64,000 nt of DNA, from NCBI RefSeq assembly GCF_019793465.1, contig NZ_JAILYJ010000006.1:186001-250000 (forward strand), given 5' to 3'. Of this stretch, positions 8,841-17,172 are shown in pieces (position 1 is the first letter of the stretch; every line of letters starts with the position of its first letter). This stretch comes from Rhizobium croatiense (GTDB taxonomy: Bacteria > Pseudomonadota > Alphaproteobacteria > Rhizobiales > Rhizobiaceae). Under the pieces are notes generated by a model. It searched no databases and was not told the DNA's origin. It was given only the letters and a program-made list of their open reading frames with translations. The translations under genes and the position numbers were made by a program.

Positions 8841-11401
8841 GCGGCACATTTGAACCCGTCGATCTCACCAATTGCGACCGCGAGCCGATCCATCAACTTG
8901 GCGCAATTCAGCCTTTCGGCTTCCTGCTGGCGGTATCCTCGGACTGGATTGCCGTCCGCGCCTCGGCAAATCTGGTAGAGTTCCTCGGCATTGCGCAGGC
9001 CGACGCGCTCGGCCGCCCTGTTGCCTCCCTGATCACGCCCGAAGCGCTCCACACAATCCGCAACAAGCTGACGACGCTGCGTGGTACCGACGTCGAGCGC
9101 ATTTTCGGCGTCGTCCTGACACCCGGCCAAGACAGGTTCGACCTTGCCGTGCACATGAACGAGGACCTGGTCATCATCGAAGGCGAGCGCTGCCAGGAGG
9201 CCAGACGCGACAGCTCTTCTCTCTCCATGCGCAGCATGATGTCTCGCCTCGACCACACGGAAACGATGGAAGCTTTCTTCCGCGAAGGTGCAAGGCAGGC
9301 GCGCGCCCTGACCGGTTTCGACCGGGTGATGGTCTATCGTTTCGACGAAGACGGATCCGGCGAAGTGGTGGCGGAAGCCGCCCGGGCCGGCATCGGCTCG
9401 TTCCTGGGGCTGCACTATCCGGCTTCCGACATTCCGGTACAGGCCCGCGCCCTCTATCTGCGCAACCTGTTCCGCATCATTGCCGATGTCGACGCCGTCC
9501 CGGTCCCGATACTGCCGCAACTCGACGAGCACGGTCAGCCGCTCGACCTCTCCATGTCGGTATTGCGCTCGGTCTCGCCGATCCACATTGAATATCTCAA
9601 AAACATGGGCGTCGGGGCGTCGCTCTCCATTTCGATCGTGGTGGATGGCAAGCTCTGGGGCCTGTTTGCCTGTCATCACTACGGTCCGCGCCTGCCGTCG
9701 GCCCAAAGCCGCTCCACCGCCGAACTCTTCGGTCAGATGTTCGCTTCGCGCCTCGAAAGCCGTGAACGCCGGCTGGCGCTGGACTATGAGACCAAGGCAC
9801 GCCGCATCGCCGACCGGCTTCTGACAGCCGTGGCAGACAATGCCAGCCTGCTCGACGATCCCGCCTGGCTGGTCGAAGCGCTTGCCGAAGCCATTCCTGC
9901 CGACGGCATCGGTGTGTGGATCAACGGCCGCTTGGCGCTGGCCGGCATCGGACCGGATGAGAAAGGCTTCGCAGCGCTTGTCCACCACCTCAACCGCACT
10001 GCCGCAGGTCGTATCTATGCCGTCGACAGGCTGGGGGACACCTACCCGGATCTTGAGGTCGACGATGCGGTGGCAGGCATGCTCGCCATCCCGATCTCGC
10101 GTTCGCCGCGCGATTATGTCGTGCTCTTCCGCCAGGAGCTGGTGCGGACCGTCCGTTGGGGCGGCGATCCGCACAAACCGGTGGAATACGGACCCAACGG
10201 CCCGAGGCTGACGCCGCGCAAGAGTTTCGAGGCCTGGTCGGAACTGGTGCGCGGCCGGTCCCTGCCCTTTAGCGAAGCCGAGCGTCGTGTCGCCGAAACG
10301 ATCCGGGTTACGCTGATCGAGGTGGTTCTGCGCCTTACCGACGAGGCCAGCATGGCGCGCCAGACGGCAAACGAGCGGCAGGAGCTGCTGATCGCCGAAC
10401 TCAACCACCGGGTCCGCAACATATTGAGCCTCATCACCGGCATCATCCGCCAATCGCAGGCAACCTCCGTGAGCCTCGGTGACTATGTCCGCCAGATCGA
10501 GGGCCGCGTCCAGTCACTCGCCCGTGCCCATGACCAGATTACCCGCGATCACTGGGCGCCTGCTTCGCTTCGGCAATTGCTGCTGGCCGAGACCGCCGCC
10601 TATCTTGGCAAAAATGCGCAACGCATTCAGATGCGCGGCGAGGACGTACTACTGGAGCCGCAGGCCTTTTCCACCGCTGCCCTTGTTTTCCACGAGCTGA
10701 TGACCAACAGCGCCAAATATGGCAGCCTTTCCGGCACCGGTCGCGGCATCGTCGAACTCGGCTGGTCCCGCGATGATGAAGGCAATCTGCGCATTAGCTG
10801 GCGCGAAACGGGTGGTCCGCCCGTCACCGAACCGACGCGCCACGGCTTCGGCTCGACGATCATTCGGCGCTCGATTCCGTATGACCTGGGCGGCAAGGCC
10901 GAGTTGCGCTACAACAAGGACGGGCTCGAAGCGGATTTCTTCATTCCCGGGCGATATGTCGTCGGCCCGACGAGCGATCGATCAGATTCAACGCCGTACG
11001 GAGCAGCGGCACCCAAGGCGATTGCAGGAGGACAGCCGCTTTCCGGCCTGAGCGTGCTGCTGGTGGAAAACAACCTGATTATTGCCATGGACGGCGAAGA
11101 TATCCTGCGCCGTCTAGGCGCCGAAGTAGCAACCGCACCGAGCGTTGCCGAGGCGATGGAAATCCTGGCCGGCCGGTCCTTCGATCTGGCGCTTCTAGAT
11201 GTCAATCTCGGCGATGAGACCAGTTTCGGGATTGCCGACCGACTGGCAGCTGACGGCGTGCCCTTCGTTTTTGCCACGGGTTATGGGGAAGGCATCACGC
11301 AGGCAAACAGCCATTCGGACGCGCCCGTGTTGCAAAAGCCCTATACGATGGAAGGCGTAACGGACATTCTCGCCCGCATACCGCTGCCGAACAGGCAATA
11401 A
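8837..11401 (+). CDS. bphP: Bacteriophytochrome hybrid kinase (PAS-GAF-PHY-HWE kinase-receiver)
   Basis: Red/far-red photoreceptor of 854 residues. Cys13 (DLTNCDREPIHQLGAIQPFG) is the expected biliverdin attachment site. The GAF domain has the chromophore-pocket motif PASDIPVQARALYLRN, followed by a PHY domain. The kinase is of the HWE type, with His524 in ELNHRVRN and an N-box HELMTNSAKYG. A C-terminal receiver (about 735-850) has phosphoacceptor Asp788 (LALLDVNLG) and KPY. The receiver starts VENN where two acidic metal-binding residues are normal, so one is replaced. Cytoplasmic; light-dependent phosphorelay is expected, output unknown. Biliverdin is supplied by the coupled bphO. Confidence 0.95.
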   Translation: MSGTFEPVDLTNCDREPIHQLGAIQPFGFLLAVSSDWIAVRASANLVEFLGIAQADALGRPVASLITPEALHTIRNKLTTLRGTDVERIFGVVLTPGQDRFDLAVHMNEDLVIIEGERCQEARRDSSSLSMRSMMSRLDHTETMEAFFREGARQARALTGFDRVMVYRFDEDGSGEVVAEAARAGIGSFLGLHYPASDIPVQARALYLRNLFRIIADVDAVPVPILPQLDEHGQPLDLSMSVLRSVSPIHIEYLKNMGVGASLSISIVVDGKLWGLFACHHYGPRLPSAQSRSTAELFGQMFASRLESRERRLALDYETKARRIADRLLTAVADNASLLDDPAWLVEALAEAIPADGIGVWINGRLALAGIGPDEKGFAALVHHLNRTAAGRIYAVDRLGDTYPDLEVDDAVAGMLAIPISRSPRDYVVLFRQELVRTVRWGGDPHKPVEYGPNGPRLTPRKSFEAWSELVRGRSLPFSEAERRVAETIRVTLIEVVLRLTDEASMARQTANERQELLIAELNHRVRNILSLITGIIRQSQATSVSLGDYVRQIEGRVQSLARAHDQITRDHWAPASLRQLLLAETAAYLGKNAQRIQMRGEDVLLEPQAFSTAALVFHELMTNSAKYGSLSGTGRGIVELGWSRDDEGNLRISWRETGGPPVTEPTRHGFGSTIIRRSIPYDLGGKAELRYNKDGLEADFFIPGRYVVGPTSDRSDSTPYGAAAPKAIAGGQPLSGLSVLLVENNLIIAMDGEDILRRLGAEVATAPSVAEAMEILAGRSFDLALLDVNLGDETSFGIADRLAADGVPFVFATGYGEGITQANSHSDAPVLQKPYTMEGVTDILARIPLPNRQ

Positions 11402-11404
11402 ATC

Positions 11405-12055
11405 TCAGCTCTCGGAGCGATCCGGCCGCAGCCCACCAATAAAGAGCTGTTCCAGAAACCGCGCCGCATCCTCGAAGCGGCCTTCGCCGGCATGCTCCTG
11501 TCCGAGCACAGCGCGCACCTGCACGTCGAAATCCGCATAATGCTGGGTCGTCGACCAGATGGAGAAGATCAGATGGTAGGGGTCGCATTTGACGATCTTA
11601 CCCGATTTCGTCCAGGCGCGGATGACCTCCGCCTTCTCGTCGACCAGTTCCTTCAGCGGACCCTTCAGCTCGTCCTCGATATGCGGCGCGCCCTGCAGCA
11701 CCTCATTTGCAAAGAGCCGGCTTTCACGCGGAAAGTCGCGCGCCATCTCCAGCTTGCGTCTGATATAGCTGCGGATTTCCTCTTCCGGATTGCCGTCGGC
11801 ATCGAAGGCGCGCAGCGGCTCCAGCCAGGTGTAAAGCACCCGGTCGATCAGCGCCCGATGCATGGCTTCCTTCGTGCGGAAATAATAGAGCAGGTTGGGT
11901 TTCGACATGCCGGCCACTTCGGCGATCTGGTCGATGGTCGAGCCGCGGAAGCCGCTTGCCGAAAACACGTCGAGCGCCGCTTCCAGGATCTGCTCTTCCT
12001 TCTCCTCCTGGATTCGCGTCCGCCTCAGGGTTTTCGCTGCTCTCGGTATGGTCAC
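11405..12055 (-). CDS. rutR: RutR-like TetR-family regulator of pyrimidine catabolism
   Basis: TetR-type repressor with an N-terminal helix-turn-helix (FSASGFRGSTIDQIAEVAGM then KPNLLYYFRTKEAM). Its C-terminal domain closely resembles E. coli RutR (HLIFSIWSTTQHYADF against HLIFMIWASTQHYADF, from memory). E. coli RutR releases DNA when it binds uracil or thymine. Divergent from the pyrimidine-catabolic operon and next to a RutR-type operator at 12200-12215. GTG 12055 aligns best with the E. coli N-terminus; TTG 12082 is the alternative. Gene symbol given by similarity and context. Confidence 0.88.
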   Translation of the reverse strand: MTIPRAAKTLRRTRIQEEKEEQILEAALDVFSASGFRGSTIDQIAEVAGMSKPNLLYYFRTKEAMHRALIDRVLYTWLEPLRAFDADGNPEEEIRSYIRRKLEMARDFPRESRLFANEVLQGAPHIEDELKGPLKELVDEKAEVIRAWTKSGKIVKCDPYHLIFSIWSTTQHYADFDVQVRAVLGQEHAGEGRFEDAARFLEQLFIGGLRPDRSES

Positions 12056-12199
12056 AGGCTGTCGTTTCCCCTTGAAATTCAACTTCTTCGCTCAAGTTTT
12101 GGCTGGAGGCACACCGGCCGCTTTCTTGAGCAACTGCCCGTATTTTTATCGGCAATTTTCGTGATTTTCGTCTTGAGCCCGGCGGTGGAAGTTGTAATG

Positions 12200-12215
12200 T
12201 TTACCAATCGGTCAA
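12200..12215. promoter_or_regulatory. Predicted RutR operator
   Basis: TTTACCAATCGGTCAA matches the E. coli RutR consensus TTGACCANNTGGTCAA at 12 of 14 fixed positions. It lies in the 299-base space between the divergent rutR-like gene and the amidohydrolase gene at 12355, where a repressor would control both. The consensus is quoted from memory. Confidence 0.65.
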
Positions 12216-12354
12216 ATTATCCGCCAGATGAAAAACAAAGGCAACTGGCGATTTTCCGGCGCTCGACAAAACCAATAAGAGGCGCGGAATAGACCACGGG
12301 AACAGGCGGGCATGTCACTTCATATGACTGCCGCAAACAGGTGAGGGCATAAAA

Positions 12355-13608
12355 ATGGTGGCAGCACCAGGCGAGAACATGCGCGTCAACGGCGACCGTC
12401 TCTGGGACAGTCTCATGGACATGGCGAAGATCGGCCCCGGCATTGCCGGCGGCAACAATCGCCAGACGCTGACGGATTCGGATGCCGAGGGTCGCAGCCT
12501 CTTCAAAAAATGGTGCGACGAGGCCGGCCTGAGCATGGGTGTCGACCGCATGGGCACGATGTTCGCCACTCGCGCCGGCACCGATCCCGATGCCCTGCCG
12601 GTCTATGTCGGCTCGCATCTCGACACCCAGCCGACCGGCGGCAAATATGACGGCGTGCTCGGCGTGCTCGCAGCCCTCGAAGTCGTGCGCACGATGAATG
12701 ATCTTGGCATGAAGACCAAGCATCCTGTTGTCGTCACCAACTGGACGAACGAGGAGGGCGCGCGTTTTGCCCCGGCGATGCTGGCCTCGGGTGTCTTCGC
12801 CGGCGTCCACAGCCTCGATTTTGCCTATAATCGCCGCGACCCCGAGGGCAATCTCTTCGGCGACGAGCTGGAGCGCATCGGCTGGGTCGGCGACGAAGAG
12901 GTCGGCGCCCGCAAGATGCACGCCTATTTCGAATATCACATCGAACAGGGCCCGATCCTCGAGGCCGAGGACAAGCAGATCGGCGTCGTCACCCATTGTC
13001 AGGGGCTGTGGTGGCTGGAATTCACCCTGACCGGCAAGGAGGCCCATACCGGCTCGACGCCGATGAACATGCGCGTCAACGCCGGCCTTGCCATGTCACG
13101 CATCCTGGAAATGGTGCAGAGTGTGGCGATGGGTGAACAGCCGGGCGCCGTCGGCGGCGTCGGCCAGGTCTTCTTCTCGCCGAACTCCCGCAACGTGCTG
13201 CCGGGCAAGGTGGTCTTCACCGTCGATATTCGTTCGCCCGATAAGGCCAAGCTCGACCGCATGCGGGCAAAGATCGAGGCGGAAGCGCCAGGCATCTGCG
13301 ACGCGCTGGGTGTCGGCTGTTCCGTCGAGGCGATCGGCCATTTTGCGCCCGTCACTTTCGACGAAAAGCTTGTTGCCTCGGTCCGCTCCGCCGCCGAACG
13401 CCTCGGCTACACCCACATGAACCTCATCTCCGGCGCCGGCCACGACGCCTGCTGGGCCGCCAAGGTCGCGCCTGCAACCATGGTCATGTGCCCCTGCGTC
13501 GGCGGCCTCTCGCACAATGAGGCGGAAGAGATATCCAAGGAATGGGCGACGGCGGGTGCCGATGTGCTGTTCCATGCGGTTGTCGAGACGGCGGAGATCG
13601 TGGTGTGA
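12355..13608 (+). CDS. hyuC: Zn-dependent N-carbamoyl amidohydrolase (beta-ureidopropionase type)
   Basis: M20-family hydrolase of 417 residues. Metal-ligand motifs are visible: GSHLDTQPTGGKYDG (near residue 83), NEEGARF (near 130), YHIEQGPILE (near 197) and SGAGHDACW near the C-terminus. In reductive pyrimidine catabolism it should hydrolyse N-carbamoyl-beta-alanine to beta-alanine, CO2 and ammonia. Allantoate or N-carbamoyl-amino acids are possible for the family, but the dihydropyrimidinase in the same operon and the RutR-type operator favour the pyrimidine route. GTGAGGG precedes the ATG. The stop overlaps the start of the next frame (TGATG). Confidence 0.9.
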   Translation: MVAAPGENMRVNGDRLWDSLMDMAKIGPGIAGGNNRQTLTDSDAEGRSLFKKWCDEAGLSMGVDRMGTMFATRAGTDPDALPVYVGSHLDTQPTGGKYDGVLGVLAALEVVRTMNDLGMKTKHPVVVTNWTNEEGARFAPAMLASGVFAGVHSLDFAYNRRDPEGNLFGDELERIGWVGDEEVGARKMHAYFEYHIEQGPILEAEDKQIGVVTHCQGLWWLEFTLTGKEAHTGSTPMNMRVNAGLAMSRILEMVQSVAMGEQPGAVGGVGQVFFSPNSRNVLPGKVVFTVDIRSPDKAKLDRMRAKIEAEAPGICDALGVGCSVEAIGHFAPVTFDEKLVASVRSAAERLGYTHMNLISGAGHDACWAAKVAPATMVMCPCVGGLSHNEAEEISKEWATAGADVLFHAVVETAEIVV

Positions 13609-14198
13609 TGGCTAATGTCGCGCCCGGAGCCCCCTCATCCGACCCTTCGGGCCACCTTCTCCCCGCTGGGGAGAAGGGATCGGCTGCCGCCGCGGCTTCC
13701 CCCTTCTCCCCTCGGGGAGAAGGTGCCCGAAGGGCGGATGAGGGGGCTCCAGGCTCGACCAAAATTATCAGACAGGATATCCGCAAACACCGCCCCGCCA
13801 AAACAGGGCAAGCCCGCCAGCTTCGCCGCAACGAAACCGAAGAGGAATACCACCTCTGGAGCGACTTACGCGCCCGTCGCCTCAACGGTTATAAGTTCAC
13901 TCGACAAGTTCCGCTCGGCCCATTCATCGTCGATTTCCTGTGTCGCGAAGAACGGCTGATTGTCGAAGTCGACGGCTTTCAACACGCGGAAGGCACGACC
14001 GATCAACGCCGAACCGAATGGCTCAATACCAATGGCTATTCGGTCCTGCGCTTCTGGAATCAGGAAATCTCGCGCGAGCGGCGCTCCGTACTCGAAACGA
14101 TCCTTGCGGCCTTGCAGGGGCGGCTCGAATTCAGTCCCGAACTGCCCGGCTTCTATTCGCCAGCCGCATTCACAAATAAGGATAGGCAACGATCATGA
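13608..14198 (+). CDS. DUF559 nuclease-like protein with a repeat-encoded N-terminus
   Basis: The frame opens at an ATG overlapping the previous stop (TGATG) and ends in ATGA overlapping the next start, so it is coupled at both ends. The conserved DUF559 part starts near residue 60 (LRRNETEEEYHLWSDLR) and contains PLGPFIVDF and LIVEVDGFQH, resembling a PD-(D/E)XK/Vsr-like nuclease core, then GYSVLRFWN. Roughly the first 45 residues translate the palindrome at 13626-13750 and are low-complexity. A start inside or after the repeat is possible, but no ATG, GTG or TTG lies between the repeat and the conserved part; ATT 13764 would be unusual. Biological role unknown. Confidence 0.7.
   Translation: MANVAPGAPSSDPSGHLLPAGEKGSAAAAASPFSPRGEGARRADEGAPGSTKIIRQDIRKHRPAKTGQARQLRRNETEEEYHLWSDLRARRLNGYKFTRQVPLGPFIVDFLCREERLIVEVDGFQHAEGTTDQRRTEWLNTNGYSVLRFWNQEISRERRSVLETILAALQGRLEFSPELPGFYSPAAFTNKDRQRS
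13626..13750. repeat. Long palindromic element A (RIME-like) before DUF559
   Basis: Two arms of about 37-39 bases (13626-13664 and 13714-13750) are inverted copies, starting GGAGCCCCCTCATCCG and ending CCTTCTCCCC, differing by two single-base indels. Each arm also contains a small hairpin (CCCTTCGGG), and each abuts another (CCTTCTCCCC with GGGGAGAAGG). The layout resembles rhizobial mosaic intergenic repeats such as RIME, as I remember them. It lies within the reading frame of the DUF559 gene. Confidence 0.85.
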
Positions 14199-15649
14199 CC
14201 ACAGTCATCAAAAACGGCACCATCGTCACGGCCGACCTCACCTACAAGGCTGACGTCAAGATCGACGGCGGCAAGATCGTCGAGATCGGCCCGAACCTCT
14301 CGGGCGATGAAATCCTCGACGCCTCCGACTGTTACGTCATGCCTGGTGGTATCGATCCCCATACCCATCTGGAAATGCCCTTCATGGGCACCTATTCCTC
14401 CGACGATTTCGAGAGCGGCACGCGCGCGGCCCTTTCCGGCGGCACGACCATGGTGGTCGATTTTGCTCTTCCCGCCCCGGGTCAGTCGCTGCTCGAAGCG
14501 CTGACCATGTGGGACAACAAATCGACCCGCGCCAATTGCGACTATTCCTTCCACATGGCGGTTACCTGGTGGAGCGAGCAGGTCTTCAAGGAGATGGAGA
14601 CCATCGTCCGCGACAAGGGCATCAACACCTTCAAGCATTTCATGGCCTACAAAGGCGCGCTGATGGTCGATGACGACGAGATGTTCGCCTCCTTCCAGCG
14701 CTGCGCCGAACTCGGCGCCCTGCCGCTGGTGCACGCCGAAAACGGCGACGTCGTCGCCTCGATGTCGGCAAAGCTGCTCGCCGAAGGCAATAACGGCCCC
14801 GAGGCGCATGCCTATTCCCGCCCGGCCGAAGTCGAGGGCGAGGCCACCAACCGCGCCATCATGATCGCCGACATGGCCGGCTGCCCAGTTTATATCGTCC
14901 ATACCTCCTGCGAACAGGCGCATGAAGCGATCCGCCGCGCCCGCGCCAAGGGCATGCGCGTCTATGGCGAACCGCTGATCCAGCATCTGACACTCGACGA
15001 AAGCGAATATTCCAATCCCGACTGGGATCACGCCGCCCGCCGCGTGATGTCGCCGCCCTTCCGCAACAAGCAGCATCAGGACAGTCTCTGGGCCGGGCTT
15101 GCCTCCGGCTCGCTGCAGGTGGTAGCCACCGACCACTGTGCCTTCACAACGGCGCAGAAGCGGTTCGGCATCGGCGACTTCACCAAGATCCCGAACGGCA
15201 CCGGCGGCCTGGAAGACCGCATGCCGATGCTCTGGACGCACGGCGTCAACACCGGCCGACTGACGATGAACGAATTCGTCGCCGTCACCTCGACCAACAT
15301 CGCCAAGATCCTCAACATCTATCCGAAAAAGGGCGCGATCCTCGTCGGCGCCGATGCCGATATCGTCGTCTGGGATCCGAAGCGGTCCAAGATCATCTCG
15401 TCCAAGAGCCAGCAATCGGCGATCGACTACAACGTCTTCGAGGGCAAGGAAGTGACGGGCCTGCCGCGCTACACGCTGACACGCGGCGTCGTCGCGATCG
15501 AGGAAAGCACCATCAAGACCCAGGAAGGCCATGGCGAGTTCGTCCGGCGCGAACCAGTGACGGCCGTCAGCAAGGCACTCTCCACCTGGAAGGAAATCAC
15601 CTCTCCGCGCAAGGTTGAGCGCAGCGGCATTCCGGCAACGGGCGTGTGA
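14195..15649 (+). CDS. hydA: Dihydropyrimidinase / D-hydantoinase
   Basis: Cyclic amidohydrolase of 484 residues that opens dihydrouracil and dihydrothymine to N-carbamoyl-beta-amino acids. Metal-binding HxH is seen in GGIDPHTHLEMPF (near residue 58), the presumed carboxylated Lys in FKHFMAYKGALM (near 150), further His in IVHTSCEQAH, and the catalytic Asp in ATDHCAF. Length is normal. The ATG is contained in the ATGA overlap with the DUF559 frame; GGATAGG lies upstream. Its product is the substrate of the amidohydrolase at 12355. Confidence 0.95.
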   Translation: MTTVIKNGTIVTADLTYKADVKIDGGKIVEIGPNLSGDEILDASDCYVMPGGIDPHTHLEMPFMGTYSSDDFESGTRAALSGGTTMVVDFALPAPGQSLLEALTMWDNKSTRANCDYSFHMAVTWWSEQVFKEMETIVRDKGINTFKHFMAYKGALMVDDDEMFASFQRCAELGALPLVHAENGDVVASMSAKLLAEGNNGPEAHAYSRPAEVEGEATNRAIMIADMAGCPVYIVHTSCEQAHEAIRRARAKGMRVYGEPLIQHLTLDESEYSNPDWDHAARRVMSPPFRNKQHQDSLWAGLASGSLQVVATDHCAFTTAQKRFGIGDFTKIPNGTGGLEDRMPMLWTHGVNTGRLTMNEFVAVTSTNIAKILNIYPKKGAILVGADADIVVWDPKRSKIISSKSQQSAIDYNVFEGKEVTGLPRYTLTRGVVAIEESTIKTQEGHGEFVRREPVTAVSKALSTWKEITSPRKVERSGIPATGV

Positions 15650-15706
15650 CATGGTGCATCACGAGACGGCCATCAACCGGGGAACGACGCCTCCATGCGG
15701 ATGACC

Positions 15707-16120
15707 TCACGCCGGTACCAGCGCGTCCAGTTCCGGCAGAAGAACGACGCTCTCCTGCTCGTTCGGGTCGGTGCGGGCGATGACCGCCGTGCATGGCGTG
15801 CTGCTGAGGTTTGCCGGCATGTGCGGCACGCCGGCCGGGATATAGAAGAGCTCGCCGGCATGGACGACGACATGGTGCTCCAGCCGGTCCCCATACCAGG
15901 TGTGGGCTTCGCCGGAGAGCATGTAGATCGCCGTTTCGTGCGCCTCGTGCAGATGCGCCTTGGCGCGCACGCCGGGCGGGATCGTCAGGAGATGCATGCA
16001 GATCCCTTTGGCGCCGACCGTCTCGGCCGCGATCCCTTCAAAATAGCTGAGCCCCTGCTTGCCGTCATAGGCGTGCTTGGGGCGAACGATGTGGCAGGTG
16101 GGTTGTGATGACGCGTCCAT
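15707..16120 (-). CDS. Cupin-domain protein
   Basis: Single-domain cupin of 137 residues. The first cupin motif is visible as HLHEAHETAIYMLSGEAHTWYG and the second as AGELFYIPAGVPHMP, with His residues suited to a metal. Strong GGAGGAAG precedes the ATG at 16120; the longer frame to 16258 is unsupported. It lies convergent to hydA and divergent from the importer genes, within the pyrimidine cluster. It may act on or sense a pathway intermediate, but the sequence does not show which; the activity is unknown. Confidence 0.82.
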   Translation of the reverse strand: MDASSQPTCHIVRPKHAYDGKQGLSYFEGIAAETVGAKGICMHLLTIPPGVRAKAHLHEAHETAIYMLSGEAHTWYGDRLEHHVVVHAGELFYIPAGVPHMPANLSSTPCTAVIARTDPNEQESVVLLPELDALVPA

Positions 16121-16214
16121 TCTCTTCCTCCATGAAATGTGCCGCCGGCAGGGCCTGTGGCGATGGTAACATGCAAACCGCCTCCCCGCGGCGAAAACAA
16201 GAACGGTCGCATTG

Positions 16215-17000
16215 ATGCAAGCACCCTCCGTCGTATCCGCCAAGGATCTCTGTCTCACCTACCAGGCGAATGACGGCCCGGTGCAGGCGCTGAGCGATGT
16301 CAATCTCGATGTCCGCAAGGGCGACTTCGTCTCTTTCATCGGCCCGTCGGGCTGCGGCAAGACGACGTTCCTGCGCGTCATCGCCGATCTCGAAAAGAGC
16401 ACGTCGGGCGAGATTTCCATCAACGGCATGACGCCGGAAGAAGCCCGCAAGGCCCGCGCCTACGGCTATGTCTTCCAGGCGCCGGCGCTCCTGCCCTGGC
16501 GCACCATCGAAAACAACATTGCCCTGCCGCTGGAGATCATGGGATATTCCGGCGCCGACCGCACGCGGCGCATCGCCGAAGCGCTCGATCTCGTCAGCCT
16601 GTCCGGCTTCGATAAGAAATTCCCCTGGCAGCTTTCCGGCGGCATGCAACAGCGCGCCTCGATCGCTCGTGCGCTCGCCTTCGACGCCGACCTGCTGCTG
16701 ATGGACGAACCCTTCGGCGCGCTCGACGAGATCGTCCGCGACCATCTGAACGAAGAACTGCTGAAACTCTGGGCCCGCACCAACAAGACGATCTGCTTCG
16801 TCACCCATTCCATCCCCGAGGCCGTCTACCTCTCGACCAAGATCGTGGTGATGTCGCCGCGCCCGGGCCGCGTCACCGACGTGATCGACTCGCCGCTGCC
16901 GGCCGAACGCCCGCTCGACATCCGCGACACCCCTGAGTTTCTGGAGATCGCCCATCGCGTTCGCGAAGGGCTGAGGACGGGGCATAGCCATGAGGTGTAG
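16215..17000 (+). CDS. ABC transporter ATPase (NitT/TauT class), pyrimidine cluster
   Basis: Nucleotide-binding subunit of 261 residues with Walker A GPSGCGKTT (near 49), Q-loop, signature LSGGMQQR, Walker B LLLMDEP and the switch His in VTHS. This class energises importers with NMT1/THI5-like or SsuA-like binding proteins. ATG 16215 was chosen over the overlapping TTG at 16212. Its two permeases and binding protein follow downstream, but the palindrome B/DUF559 unit sits between it and the first permease. Substrate by context: a pyrimidine or a related ring compound. Confidence 0.9.
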   Translation: MQAPSVVSAKDLCLTYQANDGPVQALSDVNLDVRKGDFVSFIGPSGCGKTTFLRVIADLEKSTSGEISINGMTPEEARKARAYGYVFQAPALLPWRTIENNIALPLEIMGYSGADRTRRIAEALDLVSLSGFDKKFPWQLSGGMQQRASIARALAFDADLLLMDEPFGALDEIVRDHLNEELLKLWARTNKTICFVTHSIPEAVYLSTKIVVMSPRPGRVTDVIDSPLPAERPLDIRDTPEFLEIAHRVREGLRTGHSHEV

Positions 17001-17020
17001 GCGCGTGTCGTTGGTAAAGA

Positions 17021-17167
17021 CCCCTCCCCAACCCCTCCCCACAAGGGGGAGGGGCTTGAGCGCCGAGCCCGCCGCCGACCTTGATACTCTTTCGCGCCGG
17101 TCGCTGGAGAACTCGGCGAGCGCCCCAGGTTTGCCCCTCCCCCTTGTGGGGAGGGGTTGGGGAGGGG
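17021..17167. repeat. Long palindromic element B before the second DUF559 gene
   Basis: Two identical inverted arms of 35 bases (17021-17055 and 17133-17167), each starting CCCCTCCCCAACCCCTCCCC as read inward, enclose a 77-base spacer with a further weak inverted repeat (GCGCCGAG / CTCGGCG). The sequence family differs from palindrome A at 13626. The right arm ends five bases before the ATG of the DUF559 gene and provides its GGAGGGG ribosome-binding site. Confidence 0.9.
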
Positions 17168-17172
17168 TTTAA

